Assembly (NCBI GenBank): GCA_025149285.1 | Contig: CP102274.1 | Location: forward strand, 1,565,501-1,629,500 | DNA from: Hungatella hathewayi | Lineage (GTDB): Bacteria; Bacillota; Clostridia; Lachnospirales; Lachnospiraceae | Length of the DNA: 64,000 nucleotides | Direction of reading: 5' to 3' | In this document: one piece after another, positions 28,517 to 37,696 of the stretch | How the letters are laid out: the number at the start of each line of letters is the position of its first letter | Numbering within the stretch: the stretch's first letter is position 1 | Translations under genes and position numbers: made by a program | The notes under the pieces: model-generated | Told to the model about the DNA's origin: nothing | Database searches by the model: none | What the model saw: the letters and a program-made list of their open reading frames with translations, nothing else

Positions 28517-30580
28517 ATGGATTATCAGAAAATCAAGAAAGTGCACGTCGTATACAAGACTCACTTAGACATCGGCTTCACGGATATGGGCCGGAATGTA
28601 CTGGACCGTTATGTAAAGGAATATATTCCTCATTCCGTCCGCCTGGCAGAGGAGATGAATGGAGGAAAGGAAAAACGGTTTATCTGGACGGTGGGATCGT
28701 ACCTGATTGACTACTATTTAAAACATGCGGATGCGAAGGCCTTAAGCGAACTGGAGGCCGCCATTGAAAGAGGAGATATCTGCTGGCACGGGATTGCCAG
28801 CACCACTCACACGGAGCTTCTGGACATGGATTTATTCCAATATGGCCTGGAGCTGGGCAGCAGGCTGGATTCACGTTACAAAAGACACACCATTGCGGCG
28901 AAAATGACCGACGTGCCGGGTCATACGATCGCAGTAGTGGATGCGCTGGCAGATAAGGGAATCCGTTTCCTTCATATCGGAGTCAACGCGTCATCCATGG
29001 TACCTGAGATTCCGCAGACATTCGTCTGGAGACATGGAACGAAGCAGATCATCGTCCAGTATTCTTCCCAGTACGGGGCGCCGGGGTATGTGGAAGGGAT
29101 GGATGAGGTGCTGGAGTTCGCCCATACAGGCGATAATCTGGGACCGCAGTCGGCAGAGGAGGTGGAAGCGGAATACGAGCGGATTAGAAAGCTGTATCCC
29201 AACGCCGTTGTGGAAGCCTCCACCCTGGATGCGTATGCCGAAAGCCTTCTGGCAGTGGAAGAGACGCTGCCTGTGATCGAGGAAGAGATTGGGGACACCT
29301 GGATTCACGGCATTGGTTCTGATCCGTGGAAGGTCAGCCGCTACCGCGAATTAATCCGGCTTAAAGATCAATGGCAGAGGGAAGGCCGGTTTTCCAGGGA
29401 TTGTGAAGGCTATGATGCATTTATGATGAATCTGATGCTGATCGCAGAGCATACCTGGGGGCTGGATTACAAGAAATATCTGGCCGACTTTAAGAACTGG
29501 ACCAAGGAAGACTTTCAGAAGGCCAGGGCGGCGGACGAGACGACTCTGGAATTCTTAACAAACAGAAATGCACAGATGCGCGAAGTGCTGGACATTGATT
29601 TCAAACGGTACCGCGGCGGTGTCTTTACCGGATCTTACCGGTATTATGAGAGCTCTCATGAGGAGCAGAGGGAATATTTAAAGAAGGCGTTAGAAGAACT
29701 GCCTGCCGATTTAAAAGCGGAGGCGGAACGTGCGCTCACAGGCTGCATACCGGTAAAGGAAGAGTCCGAAGGCCGCAGGGTCTGCGTGGGAGAAATTCTG
29801 GAAATCGGCGGCTGGAAAGCGGCAGTCGATGGAAGCGGAGCCATAAGAAAACTGGAACGGGGAGGCAGAGACTGGGCAAAGGACGGAGCCATCGGCCGGC
29901 TGGGATATGAGACCTTCAATGCGCTGAACTGTGTCCAGAACTACTACCGCTACAACCGGGCATTCTATGAGAATGGCTGCTGGTCGGAGGGCGATTTCTC
30001 CAAACCGGGGCTGGAGTTTGTAGAAGATTTGGAGAACCGGTATTATGAATTCAGCGTCAGGGATTTGAGGGTCTGCGGAGAGGAACTTCTTATTGACCTG
30101 GCGGGGGACGCCGAAGCGGCAGAAAAATACGGCTGTCCGCAGGCGGCTCAGATAAAATACGTGTTTGGCCCGCAGATCACCTGCAGCGTGTCCTGGTTTG
30201 GCAAAGACGCAAACCGCATGCCGGAAGCCCTTTGGTTCGACTTTATCCCTGATACGGAGAACCCGAACCGCTGGCTGATGGAAAAAATGGGAGTTCCCGT
30301 CTCGCCGCTTAATGTCTTGAGAGGCGGCAACCGCCTCCAGCACTGTGTGGAACGGCTGGTCTATGATGGTTCCGACGGAAAAATGGCAATTGAGACTGTA
30401 CATGCCCCGTTAGTCAGCGCAGGCGGACGGAATCTCTACGATGATTATCGCAGGCTGCCGGATTTGAGAAAGGGATTTTCGTTCAATCTGTTTAACAATA
30501 AATGGGGAACCAATTTCTGCATGTGGTGTGAGGATGACTGCAGATTTGAGTTCAAACTTGATATTTCGGAAAAACGGTAA
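28517..30580 (+). CDS. GH38-like (DUF5054) glycosidase
   Basis: 687-residue protein related to alpha-mannosidases of family GH38. KTHLDIGFTD carries the metal-binding His16 and Asp18, and MTDVPGHT places Asp132 where the GH38 nucleophile region lies; a late His motif is in LMLIAEHTWG. The C-terminal third is beta-rich and ends FNNKWGTNFCMW. No signal peptide, so it acts in the cytoplasm. With the ROK kinase and the mannose-6-phosphate isomerase it suggests mannoside breakdown to fructose-6-phosphate. The exact substrate of DUF5054 proteins is not known to me. Confidence 0.82.
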   Translation: MDYQKIKKVHVVYKTHLDIGFTDMGRNVLDRYVKEYIPHSVRLAEEMNGGKEKRFIWTVGSYLIDYYLKHADAKALSELEAAIERGDICWHGIASTTHTELLDMDLFQYGLELGSRLDSRYKRHTIAAKMTDVPGHTIAVVDALADKGIRFLHIGVNASSMVPEIPQTFVWRHGTKQIIVQYSSQYGAPGYVEGMDEVLEFAHTGDNLGPQSAEEVEAEYERIRKLYPNAVVEASTLDAYAESLLAVEETLPVIEEEIGDTWIHGIGSDPWKVSRYRELIRLKDQWQREGRFSRDCEGYDAFMMNLMLIAEHTWGLDYKKYLADFKNWTKEDFQKARAADETTLEFLTNRNAQMREVLDIDFKRYRGGVFTGSYRYYESSHEEQREYLKKALEELPADLKAEAERALTGCIPVKEESEGRRVCVGEILEIGGWKAAVDGSGAIRKLERGGRDWAKDGAIGRLGYETFNALNCVQNYYRYNRAFYENGCWSEGDFSKPGLEFVEDLENRYYEFSVRDLRVCGEELLIDLAGDAEAAEKYGCPQAAQIKYVFGPQITCSVSWFGKDANRMPEALWFDFIPDTENPNRWLMEKMGVPVSPLNVLRGGNRLQHCVERLVYDGSDGKMAIETVHAPLVSAGGRNLYDDYRRLPDLRKGFSFNLFNNKWGTNFCMWCEDDCRFEFKLDISEKR

Positions 30581-30610
30581 GAGATATCGGAGGGGATCGG
30601 CCGTTTTTCC
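30568..30610. terminator. Hairpin terminator between GH38-like and Fic-like genes
   Basis: GGAAAAACGG (30568-30577) pairs perfectly with CCGTTTTTCC (30601-30610) around a 23-base loop. The left arm overlaps the last codons of the GH38-like gene. The A5/T5 runs in the arms make it usable in both directions. Confidence 0.5.
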
Positions 30611-30631
30611 GTTAAGAGAGCGGCTGTGTAC

Positions 30632-31141
30632 TCAGGCGTTCGCCCTTTCCAGTATCCATCCGGCAATCAGGCGGGTGAACGGCTCCATGTCGTACTCCTT
30701 TCCGGAAGCGGAGAGGACCTGCCGGTATGCTTCCCGGCGTTCGATACCGACAGTAACGGGACAGTAACCTTCAGAAGCCAGAATCAGGTTCATGAGAAGA
30801 AACGCAGTCTCTTCATTCCCGCGGTCAAATGGCTGAATATCAATCAGCCGTTTTCCGGCCATGGCTGCCAGTTCGATGGGGTGGAGCGAGGACTTTGAGG
30901 AGCGGATCTGATCCGCCAGATGGCCGGTCAGCCTTGGAACATCCTCCGGCTGAGGCGGCTGATATCCGCTGTCTGCATCGGCCGGCATGTCGGTGCGGTA
31001 GGAATCTGACGGAGTGGAGCCGCTTTCGGCTGCAGTTGTTCTGTGGAGTTCCCTTATGGTTTCTTCCGTAATGGCAATATCCTGTTGGCGGCCGGTTTTC
31101 AATTGATCCGCCTTCTGTAACAGTTCTTTTAATGGTGTCAT
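30632..31141 (-). CDS. Fic-like protein with degenerate active site
   Basis: 169 residues. HPIELAAMAGKRLIDI leads into QPFDRGNEETAFLLMNLIL, which aligns with the Fic signature HPFx(D/E)GNGR. The catalytic His is Gln103 and the GNGR end is GNEE, so AMP-transfer by the normal mechanism is not expected. The N-terminal 60 residues are polar and perhaps disordered. An ATG at 31165 is open, but GAGGAGG lies 8 bases before the ATG at 31141, chosen as start. It stands alone, with no antitoxin-like partner, between two terminators. It could be an inactive scaffold or a divergent enzyme. Confidence 0.75.
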   Translation of the reverse strand: MTPLKELLQKADQLKTGRQQDIAITEETIRELHRTTAAESGSTPSDSYRTDMPADADSGYQPPQPEDVPRLTGHLADQIRSSKSSLHPIELAAMAGKRLIDIQPFDRGNEETAFLLMNLILASEGYCPVTVGIERREAYRQVLSASGKEYDMEPFTRLIAGWILERANA

Positions 31142-31220
31142 GATGATTACCTCCTCAGGGCACATTATACCACACGGAAAGAAAAAGGTGCAACGGGATC
31201 TGCTTTATCTGCCGGACAGC

Positions 31221-31273
31221 AAAAGTCCTCCCGGCCGCGGCTGTATCAGTAAACGCTGCGGCTGGGAGGACTT
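31221..31273 (-). terminator. Terminator of the nucleoside transporter operon
   Basis: On the minus strand AAGTCCTCCCAGCCGC pairs with GCGGCCGGGAGGACTT (one mismatch, 16-bp stem, about 19-base loop) and is followed by TTTTGC. It lies 21 bases after the last permease gene. Confidence 0.8.
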
Positions 31274-31293
31274 CTTTGATTTCAATATGTCTT

Positions 31294-32247
31294 TTATCTC
31301 TGTCCCTTGTCGTAAGGCACGCCTTCCGCCTTCGGAGCCTGGGAATTTTTCGATGTAAATACCAGCACGATCAGCGTGATGATATACGGCACCATCTTGT
31401 AAAAATAGCTGGGAATTCCGAGGCTGCTTAAGAACGGAATTCCGGAGTATGCAGCCGCCACTGCCTTCATCAGTCCGAAGAACAGGGAAGCGAACATGAT
31501 CTTGACCGGCTTCCACTGACCGAAGATCAGTACAGCCAGAGCCAGGAAGCCGTATCCGGCTACATCGGCGTTAAAGTTGGTGGAGGTCGGAACGACGAAT
31601 ACCAGGCCGCCTAAGCCTCCGAGCGCGCCTGAGATCAGGACGCCCGCATACTGCATGTGGTAGACGTTGATGCCCGCCGCATCGGCCGCCTGGGGATGCT
31701 CGCCGCAGGAGCGCAGGCGCAGGCCAAACCGCGTCTTATAAAGTACAATCGTGGAAATTACAAAAATTCCGATTCCAATGTAGGTGGTGATATAGGCGTT
31801 CTGGAACAGCAGCGGTCCGATAAACGGTATCTTACCCAGCACGGGAACGGAGGTGATACGGAAGGTATTGGTAAACTGTACCTGCTGCACGCCCTGGATG
31901 ACGCGGGCCACGAAGATGGCGAACGCGGGGGCGAACATGTTTAAGGCGGTACCGCTGATAACCTGGTTCGCCTTCATGTTGATGGAGGCATATCCATGGA
32001 ACAGGGAGAAAAACATGCCGGTCGCCATGGAGATTAAGACTGCCAGGATCAGCTGCATCTGGCCACTCATGGTGCCTCCTGTGAAGTGGATGAACAGGAT
32101 TCCGGTAAACGCACCCATGGTCATAATTCCTTCGAGAGCGATATTGATGATACCGCTGCGTTCCGAGAACATGGCACCCAAAGCCACGATCATAAGAGGA
32201 ATCATAAAATACATGGTCTGCTGAAAGATAAAATAAATAACACTCAT
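31294..32247 (-). CDS. ABC nucleoside transporter permease (NupQ-like)
   Basis: 317-residue membrane protein with 8-10 hydrophobic segments, of the BPD_transp_2 family. ALGAMFSERSGIINIALEG near residue 25-45 is the typical opening of the second permease of BMP-type nucleoside importers. GLRLRSCGEHPQAADAAGIN is the cytoplasmic coupling loop. It overlaps the preceding permease gene by 4 bases (GGAGGAGGAGACGC before the ATG), and is the last gene of the four-gene transporter operon. Confidence 0.93.
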   Translation of the reverse strand: MSVIYFIFQQTMYFMIPLMIVALGAMFSERSGIINIALEGIMTMGAFTGILFIHFTGGTMSGQMQLILAVLISMATGMFFSLFHGYASINMKANQVISGTALNMFAPAFAIFVARVIQGVQQVQFTNTFRITSVPVLGKIPFIGPLLFQNAYITTYIGIGIFVISTIVLYKTRFGLRLRSCGEHPQAADAAGINVYHMQYAGVLISGALGGLGGLVFVVPTSTNFNADVAGYGFLALAVLIFGQWKPVKIMFASLFFGLMKAVAAAYSGIPFLSSLGIPSYFYKMVPYIITLIVLVFTSKNSQAPKAEGVPYDKGQR

Positions 32248-33353
32248 GCGTCTCCTCCTCCTTTCGCCTGGGCCTCTTCTTTTTCATGGCGCGCCTTCTG
32301 CACCCTTCCGATCAGCATCTTCACCATAAGGGCAAAGGCGCTGAAATAGATGATAACCGCCACAATGATATCGATGATTTCCGTTGAAAATTCAAACAGC
32401 TGCAGATAGAATCCTCCTGCCGTTAAGTAGGCGATAAAGATGCCGGAGAACAGAACGCCGATCGGATTGCTGAGTCCCAGCAGGGCGACGGAGATTCCGG
32501 TAAAGCCTTCGGAAGCCAGAACATCCTTGATCTCGATGTGTTTTCCGGTTCCGGCCAGATAGAGGAGGCCGCCGGCCAGTCCGGCGATGGCGCCTGCGAT
32601 CATCATGGACATGATGATGCTTTTCTTTTCATTGATGCCGGCGTATTTGCTGGCGTCGCGGTTGAAGCCGACCGCTTTCAGCTCATAACCGAATGTGGTC
32701 TTGTTTAACAGCAGATAAATCAGGATGACCACGATAATGGCAATGATGATGCCTCCGTTGACACTGGAGCCGGGGAATATCTTATCCAGTCCCATCTTCG
32801 GAATATTTGCGGTAGCCGCCACGTTTCTCGATTCATTCCGCAGATTGTTAAACAGCGGCTTGCTGCTCTTTACAATCCAGTTGACGAGATACATGCCGAT
32901 ATAGTTCATCATAATGGAGGCGATTACCTCATTGACGTTATAATAGGCCTTTAACAGACCCGGAACGAGCCCCCATACGGCGCCCATGACGACGCTGGCA
33001 AGCAGAGCCACAAACCAGTGCGCCGGCCCTAAGGAGGTCCACAGAATCCCTACGTAGACGGCTCCAAAGCCGCCCATGATAAACTGACCCGGCGTTCCGA
33101 TGTTGAAGAGTCCCGTTTTAAAGGCAAAGCCAACGGAGAGACCGGTTAAAATGATGGGAGTCGCATAGTAGAATACCTGCCCGACGCCCTTGGCCCCGTG
33201 GGTAAACGCCCCCGTCAGAATCGTTGCAAATCCGGGCAGTGCCTGGGCCGGATTGCAGAGGAACAGGATGATCAGGCCGACGATCAGTCCCAGCACGATG
33301 GCAAAGATGGAAGATAGTACGCCAGTGTAATCCCGTGGTTGCTTCTGTTTCAT
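32244..33353 (-). CDS. ABC nucleoside transporter permease (NupP-like)
   Basis: 369-residue BPD_transp_2 permease with about ten membrane segments. FAFKTGLFNIGTPGQFIMGG is the family opening and YELKAVGFNRDASKYAGIN the coupling loop for the ATPase. It forms the membrane channel with the 31294-32247 permease. Gene overlaps on both sides by 4 bases show tight translational coupling. Confidence 0.93.
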   Translation of the reverse strand: MKQKQPRDYTGVLSSIFAIVLGLIVGLIILFLCNPAQALPGFATILTGAFTHGAKGVGQVFYYATPIILTGLSVGFAFKTGLFNIGTPGQFIMGGFGAVYVGILWTSLGPAHWFVALLASVVMGAVWGLVPGLLKAYYNVNEVIASIMMNYIGMYLVNWIVKSSKPLFNNLRNESRNVAATANIPKMGLDKIFPGSSVNGGIIIAIIVVILIYLLLNKTTFGYELKAVGFNRDASKYAGINEKKSIIMSMMIAGAIAGLAGGLLYLAGTGKHIEIKDVLASEGFTGISVALLGLSNPIGVLFSGIFIAYLTAGGFYLQLFEFSTEIIDIIVAVIIYFSAFALMVKMLIGRVQKARHEKEEAQAKGGGDA

Positions 33354-34888
33354 GATTGGCCACCTTCTTTCTTTGAACCGGCCATGTAGAGGCCTAATTC
33401 CTGTACTGTAACTTTCTTGGGATCTAAATCAGCCACAACAGAGCCCTCGAACATGACGAGAATCCTGTCGCTTAGGTTCATGACCTCGTCCAGCTCCAGG
33501 GATACCAGCAGAATCGCGGCGCCCGCGTCACGCTGCTTGATTAACTCCTTGTGGATATATTCGATGGCGCCCACGTCAAGACCTCTCGTAGGCTGTACCG
33601 CCAGCAGGATGTCGTGGTCCCTGGTAACCTCCCTGGCCACGATCGCCTTCTGCTGGTTGCCGCCGGACATGCTTCGGGCGCTGGTGTAGGGGCCTTCGCT
33701 GCTCCGGATATCGTAACTTTCAATCAGCTTTTCCGAGTAACCGTAGATGCTGTCATTCTTTAAAAAAGAGTACTTCTGAAAATCCTTCTCAAAATACTGC
33801 TGGAGCACCAGGTTATAGCCCAGATTATAGTCCAGAACGAGTCCGTGTTTGTGGCGGTCCTCCGGGATATGGGAGAGGCCGTGAGTATTTTTATAGCGGA
33901 TGCTCTTTTTCGTCACATCCTGACCGTTTAACAGTACCGTTCCCTCACTCATCTCAGCCAGTCCGGTGATGGCGTGGATCAGCTCTGTCTGGCCGTTGCC
34001 GTCGATACCGGCGATACAGACGATTTCACCTTTTCGAACCTGGAAGGTGACGTTGCTCACCAGATTCTTGGTGTGCCCCTCTTTGTTGGCTCTGACGGAT
34101 AAATTCTTTACTTCCAGAACCACGTCTTTCGGGGAGGCGGGGCCCTTTTCCACAGTCAGATTCACCTTGCGGCCCACCATCATCTCGGACATTTCCTCCG
34201 GCGTGGTGTCTTTTACGTCTACGGTTCCGATATATTTTCCACGGCGCAGGACCGTGCACCGGTCGGCAACCGCCTTGATTTCGTTCAGCTTATGAGTGAT
34301 GAAGAGGATGGACTTTCCCTCTTTCACTAAGTCCCTCATGATCTGCATCAGTTCGTCAATTTCCTGTGGGGTTAAGACGGCGGTGGGCTCATCGAAGATC
34401 ATGATTTCATTGTCACGGTAAAGCATCTTTAAGATCTCGACTCTCTGCTGCATGCCGACCGTGATGTCGGAGATCAGCGCGTCGGGATCGATAGTGAGCT
34501 GGTATTTCTCACTTAAATCCATGATTTTTTTCCGGGCGTCGTCCATTTTCAAAAAGCCGTGTCTGGTAGTCTCCATACCGAGGACGATGTTCTGGAGAAC
34601 GGTAAAATTATGTACCAGCTTAAAATGCTGGTGAACCATGCCGATGCCCAGCGCGTTGGCATCCAGCGGTCCGGTAATCTTTTCTTCTTTTCCTCTGACC
34701 TTAATGACGCCTGCTTCGGGCTGATAGAGGCCGAACAGAACGCTCATGAGTGTCGATTTTCCTGCTCCGTTTTCGCCGAGAAGAGCGTGAATCTCGCCCT
34801 TTTTCAGCTGCAGAGTGATGTTGTCGTTGGCGATGATGCCGGGAAATTCTTTCGTAATATTCAGCATCTCGATAATATAATCATCCAT
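33350..34888 (-). CDS. ABC nucleoside transporter ATPase (NupO-like)
   Basis: 512-residue double ATP-binding protein. First cassette: Walker A GENGAGKST, Walker B MIFDEPTAVLT. Second cassette: degenerate Walker A IDGNGQTEL, signature MSGGNQQK, Walker B LLAVQPTRGLD. This fits the sugar/nucleoside class with two fused cassettes. The open frame reaches 34960, but AAGGGGGTTCCC sits directly before the ATG at 34888 (MDDYIIEML), the likely start. A terminator-like hairpin lies between it and the substrate-binding gene. Confidence 0.95.
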   Translation of the reverse strand: MDDYIIEMLNITKEFPGIIANDNITLQLKKGEIHALLGENGAGKSTLMSVLFGLYQPEAGVIKVRGKEEKITGPLDANALGIGMVHQHFKLVHNFTVLQNIVLGMETTRHGFLKMDDARKKIMDLSEKYQLTIDPDALISDITVGMQQRVEILKMLYRDNEIMIFDEPTAVLTPQEIDELMQIMRDLVKEGKSILFITHKLNEIKAVADRCTVLRRGKYIGTVDVKDTTPEEMSEMMVGRKVNLTVEKGPASPKDVVLEVKNLSVRANKEGHTKNLVSNVTFQVRKGEIVCIAGIDGNGQTELIHAITGLAEMSEGTVLLNGQDVTKKSIRYKNTHGLSHIPEDRHKHGLVLDYNLGYNLVLQQYFEKDFQKYSFLKNDSIYGYSEKLIESYDIRSSEGPYTSARSMSGGNQQKAIVAREVTRDHDILLAVQPTRGLDVGAIEYIHKELIKQRDAGAAILLVSLELDEVMNLSDRILVMFEGSVVADLDPKKVTVQELGLYMAGSKKEGGQS

Positions 34889-34907
34889 GGGAACCCCCTT
34901 GCAGTGC

Positions 34908-34974
34908 AAAAAAAGGAGATGGCGTAAGATACCCGTCTTCAGTTGTGACTGGGAAATCAAACGCCATCTCCTTT
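34908..34974 (-). terminator. Attenuator-type hairpin after the BMP lipoprotein gene
   Basis: A perfect 14-bp stem (34912-34925 with 34961-34974; core GGAGATGGCGT) encloses a 35-base loop. On the minus strand it runs into a T7 tract ending at 34908. It lies inside the operon, 15 bases from the substrate-binding gene stop, so it probably lowers expression of the ATPase and permeases relative to the binding protein. Confidence 0.85.
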
Positions 34975-34989
34975 CTTATGCAGACTCGA

Positions 34990-36174
34990 TTATTCTACGA
35001 AGTTGATAGTTGTCTTTTCAAGCGTTAAATCCTTGGTTGGGTCGTTGTTGTCTTCAGAAGGCTGTACGAGAGTGATCTTGCCATCCTTTAACTGAGAGTA
35101 GACCGCGTCGTAATCTGCCTGTGTGAAGTTCGTAAACTTGGAGGTCTCCATCGGAAGACCGATACCGTCGTTCTTTGCAGAGAAGATGCTGGTCTTGCCG
35201 CCCGGGAAGCTGCCTGCATAGAAATCTCTTACGCCGTCGTAAACAGATACGGAAAGCTGTTTCATAGCGGAAGTGATTACTGTGTCGGATTCATAACTCT
35301 GGTCAACGTCAACGCCGATGACCTTGGCGCTCTTTTCTTCAGCAGCAGCCATAACGGAGTTGCCTACTGCGCCGCCGCATCCGAAGATGACTTCCGTGCC
35401 GTTCTGATACCAGGATGCAGCCATGGACTGTGCTTCCGGTGTCGCCGCAAATGCGCCTGTGTAGTTATACATGATCTCGATGCCGTCCACGCCCATCTCT
35501 TTGGCTGCGTAGTCAGCGCCTTCCGCAAAGCCGTAGCCGTAACGGATAACGGCCGGAACTGCCATACCGCCTAAGAATCCCAGCTTGGTATAGCCGTCTT
35601 TTACTGCAGCGTATCCGGCGAGGAAGCCGGGCTCGTCTTCCTGGAACAGGATCGGCATGGTATTGGCTTCCGTTCTGTATTCAGAGTAGTCGCCGCTGTG
35701 AGGCTCGCCATCCAGAAGGATGAAATGTACGTCCTTGTACTGGTCCTGTGCCAGATAAACAGGCTCTTCAAATAAGAATCCAGGGCATACAACCAGTTTC
35801 GCGCCGCCTTCAATGGCCAGACCTATGGTCTCTAAGTAAGAGTCTGTCGTTCCTTCCTGAGGCTGATAGTACTTGTAGGAAATACCGTTTTCTTCGGCGT
35901 ACTTTTTCATGCCCTCCCAGGCGCCCTGGTTGAAGGACTTGTCGTCGATGGTACCTAAATCGGTAACAAGAGCCAGTTCATAACCGTCGGAAGATTCCGA
36001 TTTTACTGCGGTACCGGCTGTTGTCTCTGCTTCTGCCGCTTTTGTTTCCGCGGCAGTTGTCGTCTCCGCGGGAGCAGCTGTTGTGCTGCCGGAACCGGAA
36101 TTCGAAGAACCGCATGCGCTTAAGGATGCCGCCATCAGGACCGCCAGTGTTACTGCTAATGCTCTCTTTTTCAT
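34990..36174 (-). CDS. BMP family substrate-binding lipoprotein (nucleoside)
   Basis: 394 residues. Lipobox LSAC with Cys21, a Ser/Thr/Ala/Glu-rich linker (about 22-62), then the BMP/PnrA fold: YELALVTDLGTIDDKSFNQ, GAWEGMKKYAEENG, VCPGFLFEEP, GFLGGMAVPAV, and GCGGAVGNSVMAAA. PnrA-type proteins bind purine nucleosides. It is anchored outside the membrane and feeds the ATPase and permeases encoded next. First gene of the operon; start after CGATAGGAGGAATTACG. Confidence 0.95.
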   Translation of the reverse strand: MKKRALAVTLAVLMAASLSACGSSNSGSGSTTAAPAETTTAAETKAAEAETTAGTAVKSESSDGYELALVTDLGTIDDKSFNQGAWEGMKKYAEENGISYKYYQPQEGTTDSYLETIGLAIEGGAKLVVCPGFLFEEPVYLAQDQYKDVHFILLDGEPHSGDYSEYRTEANTMPILFQEDEPGFLAGYAAVKDGYTKLGFLGGMAVPAVIRYGYGFAEGADYAAKEMGVDGIEIMYNYTGAFAATPEAQSMAASWYQNGTEVIFGCGGAVGNSVMAAAEEKSAKVIGVDVDQSYESDTVITSAMKQLSVSVYDGVRDFYAGSFPGGKTSIFSAKNDGIGLPMETSKFTNFTQADYDAVYSQLKDGKITLVQPSEDNNDPTKDLTLEKTTINFVE

Positions 36175-36293
36175 AATACGTAATTCCTCCTATCGTTTGA
36201 AAGATTGTTATTAGAGCTACTATTACTTTACCATATTTTGTCGATAGAAACAACGTTATCGGGCGCGATTTTACAGAATTATTATAAAGGAGC

Positions 36294-36321
36294 TTGTCAT
36301 TTAAAGAAAAAATGGTAAACT
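36294..36321 (+). promoter_or_regulatory. Likely promoter of the MATE gene
   Basis: TTGTCA (36294-36299), 16-bp spacer, TAAACT (36316-36321), 31 bases before the GTG start. A minus-strand promoter for the BMP operon must lie in the same 180-base gap; TTGTTT with TAAAGT 17 bases away is a weak candidate. Confidence 0.5.
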
Positions 36322-36352
36322 GATAAAGGATTTAAACAAAAGGAGGAATATT

Positions 36353-37696
36353 GTGCAGAAACTAAATCTCTTAGAAGAACCGGTTCCAAAGCTGTTTATC
36401 AAGTATCTGATGCCGTCCATCAGCGCAACGCTGGTTACTTCTATTTATATTTTGGCCGACACGCTGATGATCGGCCGCGGAGTGGGAGCCGTGGGAATTG
36501 CGGCGTTAAACCTGCTGCTTCCCTTATTCAGCCTGTTTTTTGGAACAGGGATGCTCTTCGGCGTCGGAGGAGGCGTTCTGCTCTCCATCTCGAAGGGACG
36601 GCGGGATGAACGGGCGGCCAGAGAGTATTTTACGGTGGCCCTCTGGCTGGCCGTGGCCTTTGCCGTCTTTTACATTGCAGGCGGACATCTGCTTTTCCGG
36701 CCGGTGACAGAATTTCTGGGCAGAAATGATACCATGGGGAATTACGTGGATGAATACGGACGCGTCCTGGTTACGGGCGCCCCGGTGTTCTTATTCTCAG
36801 CCTTTTTGCAGGCCTTTGTCAGAAACGACCGGGCGCCGAAGGTGTCCATGGCCGCGGTGGTGGCAGGCGGCGTGACCAATGTGATTCTGGATTATATCTT
36901 TATATTTCCAATGAAGATGGGGATGGCAGGGGCAGCTGTCGCCTCGGTGATCGGCTCCCTCCTGACGGTGGGAATCCTGCTGACTCATTTTTTCTCACCG
37001 GAGAGCACGCTTAAGACGGTGGCCCGCCCGAACTGGAGGAAGGCATGGGAAGTGGTGACAGCCGGCTTTGCCAGCTTCCTGCTGGAGATGTGCAATGGCG
37101 TGGTGACATTTTTATTCAACCGCCAGCTTCTTGTCTACGTCGGGGATCTGGGCGTCGTGGTGTATGGAATCATTTCCAACAGCGCCCTGATCGTGGCTTC
37201 CATCAGCAACGGCATATCCCAGGCGGTTCAGCCGATTCTTGCGACCAATTACGGCGCAGGCAGGAAGGAACGGTTAAAGGAGACACGCCATTTGGGTGAA
37301 ATGGCGGTGACCGTGTCGGGCGTTCTCTTTACGGGAATCGGCCTTTTGCTGCCGGCTCTGGTGACGGCAGCCTTTGTAAAGCCTACGGCGGAGATTCTGG
37401 CCATGTCCGTCCCGGCCGTGCGGATCTATTTCCTGTCGTTCTTCGCCATGGGCTTTAATATTCTTTACAGCACGTATTTCCAGTCCGTGATGAAGCCGGG
37501 ATACTCCCTGTTCATCTGTATGATGAGAGGGATGGTATTAAATGCTGTTCTTGTGTTCCTGCTGCCGATTGCATTCGGCGTTACCGGAATCTGGTCCGTT
37601 ATGCCTGTGACCGAGTTTTTAACGCTTTTTGTCTGCCGTTTTCTTCTGACAGCACAGAATAAAAAACTTCCTTCTAACGGTCCGGCCGCAGTTTAA
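36353..37696 (+). CDS. MATE family efflux transporter
   Basis: 447 residues with twelve predicted membrane segments in two related halves (PVPKLFIKYLMPSISATLVT opens the first; NWRKAWEVVTAGFASFLLEM the second). MATE proteins export cationic drugs or metabolites with Na+ or H+. The start is GTG at 36353, 5 bases after AAAGGAGGA. The last 23 bases overlap the convergent radical SAM gene, with no terminator between them. Confidence 0.94.
   Translation: MQKLNLLEEPVPKLFIKYLMPSISATLVTSIYILADTLMIGRGVGAVGIAALNLLLPLFSLFFGTGMLFGVGGGVLLSISKGRRDERAAREYFTVALWLAVAFAVFYIAGGHLLFRPVTEFLGRNDTMGNYVDEYGRVLVTGAPVFLFSAFLQAFVRNDRAPKVSMAAVVAGGVTNVILDYIFIFPMKMGMAGAAVASVIGSLLTVGILLTHFFSPESTLKTVARPNWRKAWEVVTAGFASFLLEMCNGVVTFLFNRQLLVYVGDLGVVVYGIISNSALIVASISNGISQAVQPILATNYGAGRKERLKETRHLGEMAVTVSGVLFTGIGLLLPALVTAAFVKPTAEILAMSVPAVRIYFLSFFAMGFNILYSTYFQSVMKPGYSLFICMMRGMVLNAVLVFLLPIAFGVTGIWSVMPVTEFLTLFVCRFLLTAQNKKLPSNGPAAV

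Noticed and set aside
31853..32224. Antisense open frame across the permease genes (123 residues)
   Set aside because: The nucleoside permease is clear in the other frame and this frame has no protein family signal.
36175..36352. Purine riboswitch before the nucleoside operon
   Set aside because: The gap is divergent and A/T-rich and shows no riboswitch-type core or paired helices of the right form.
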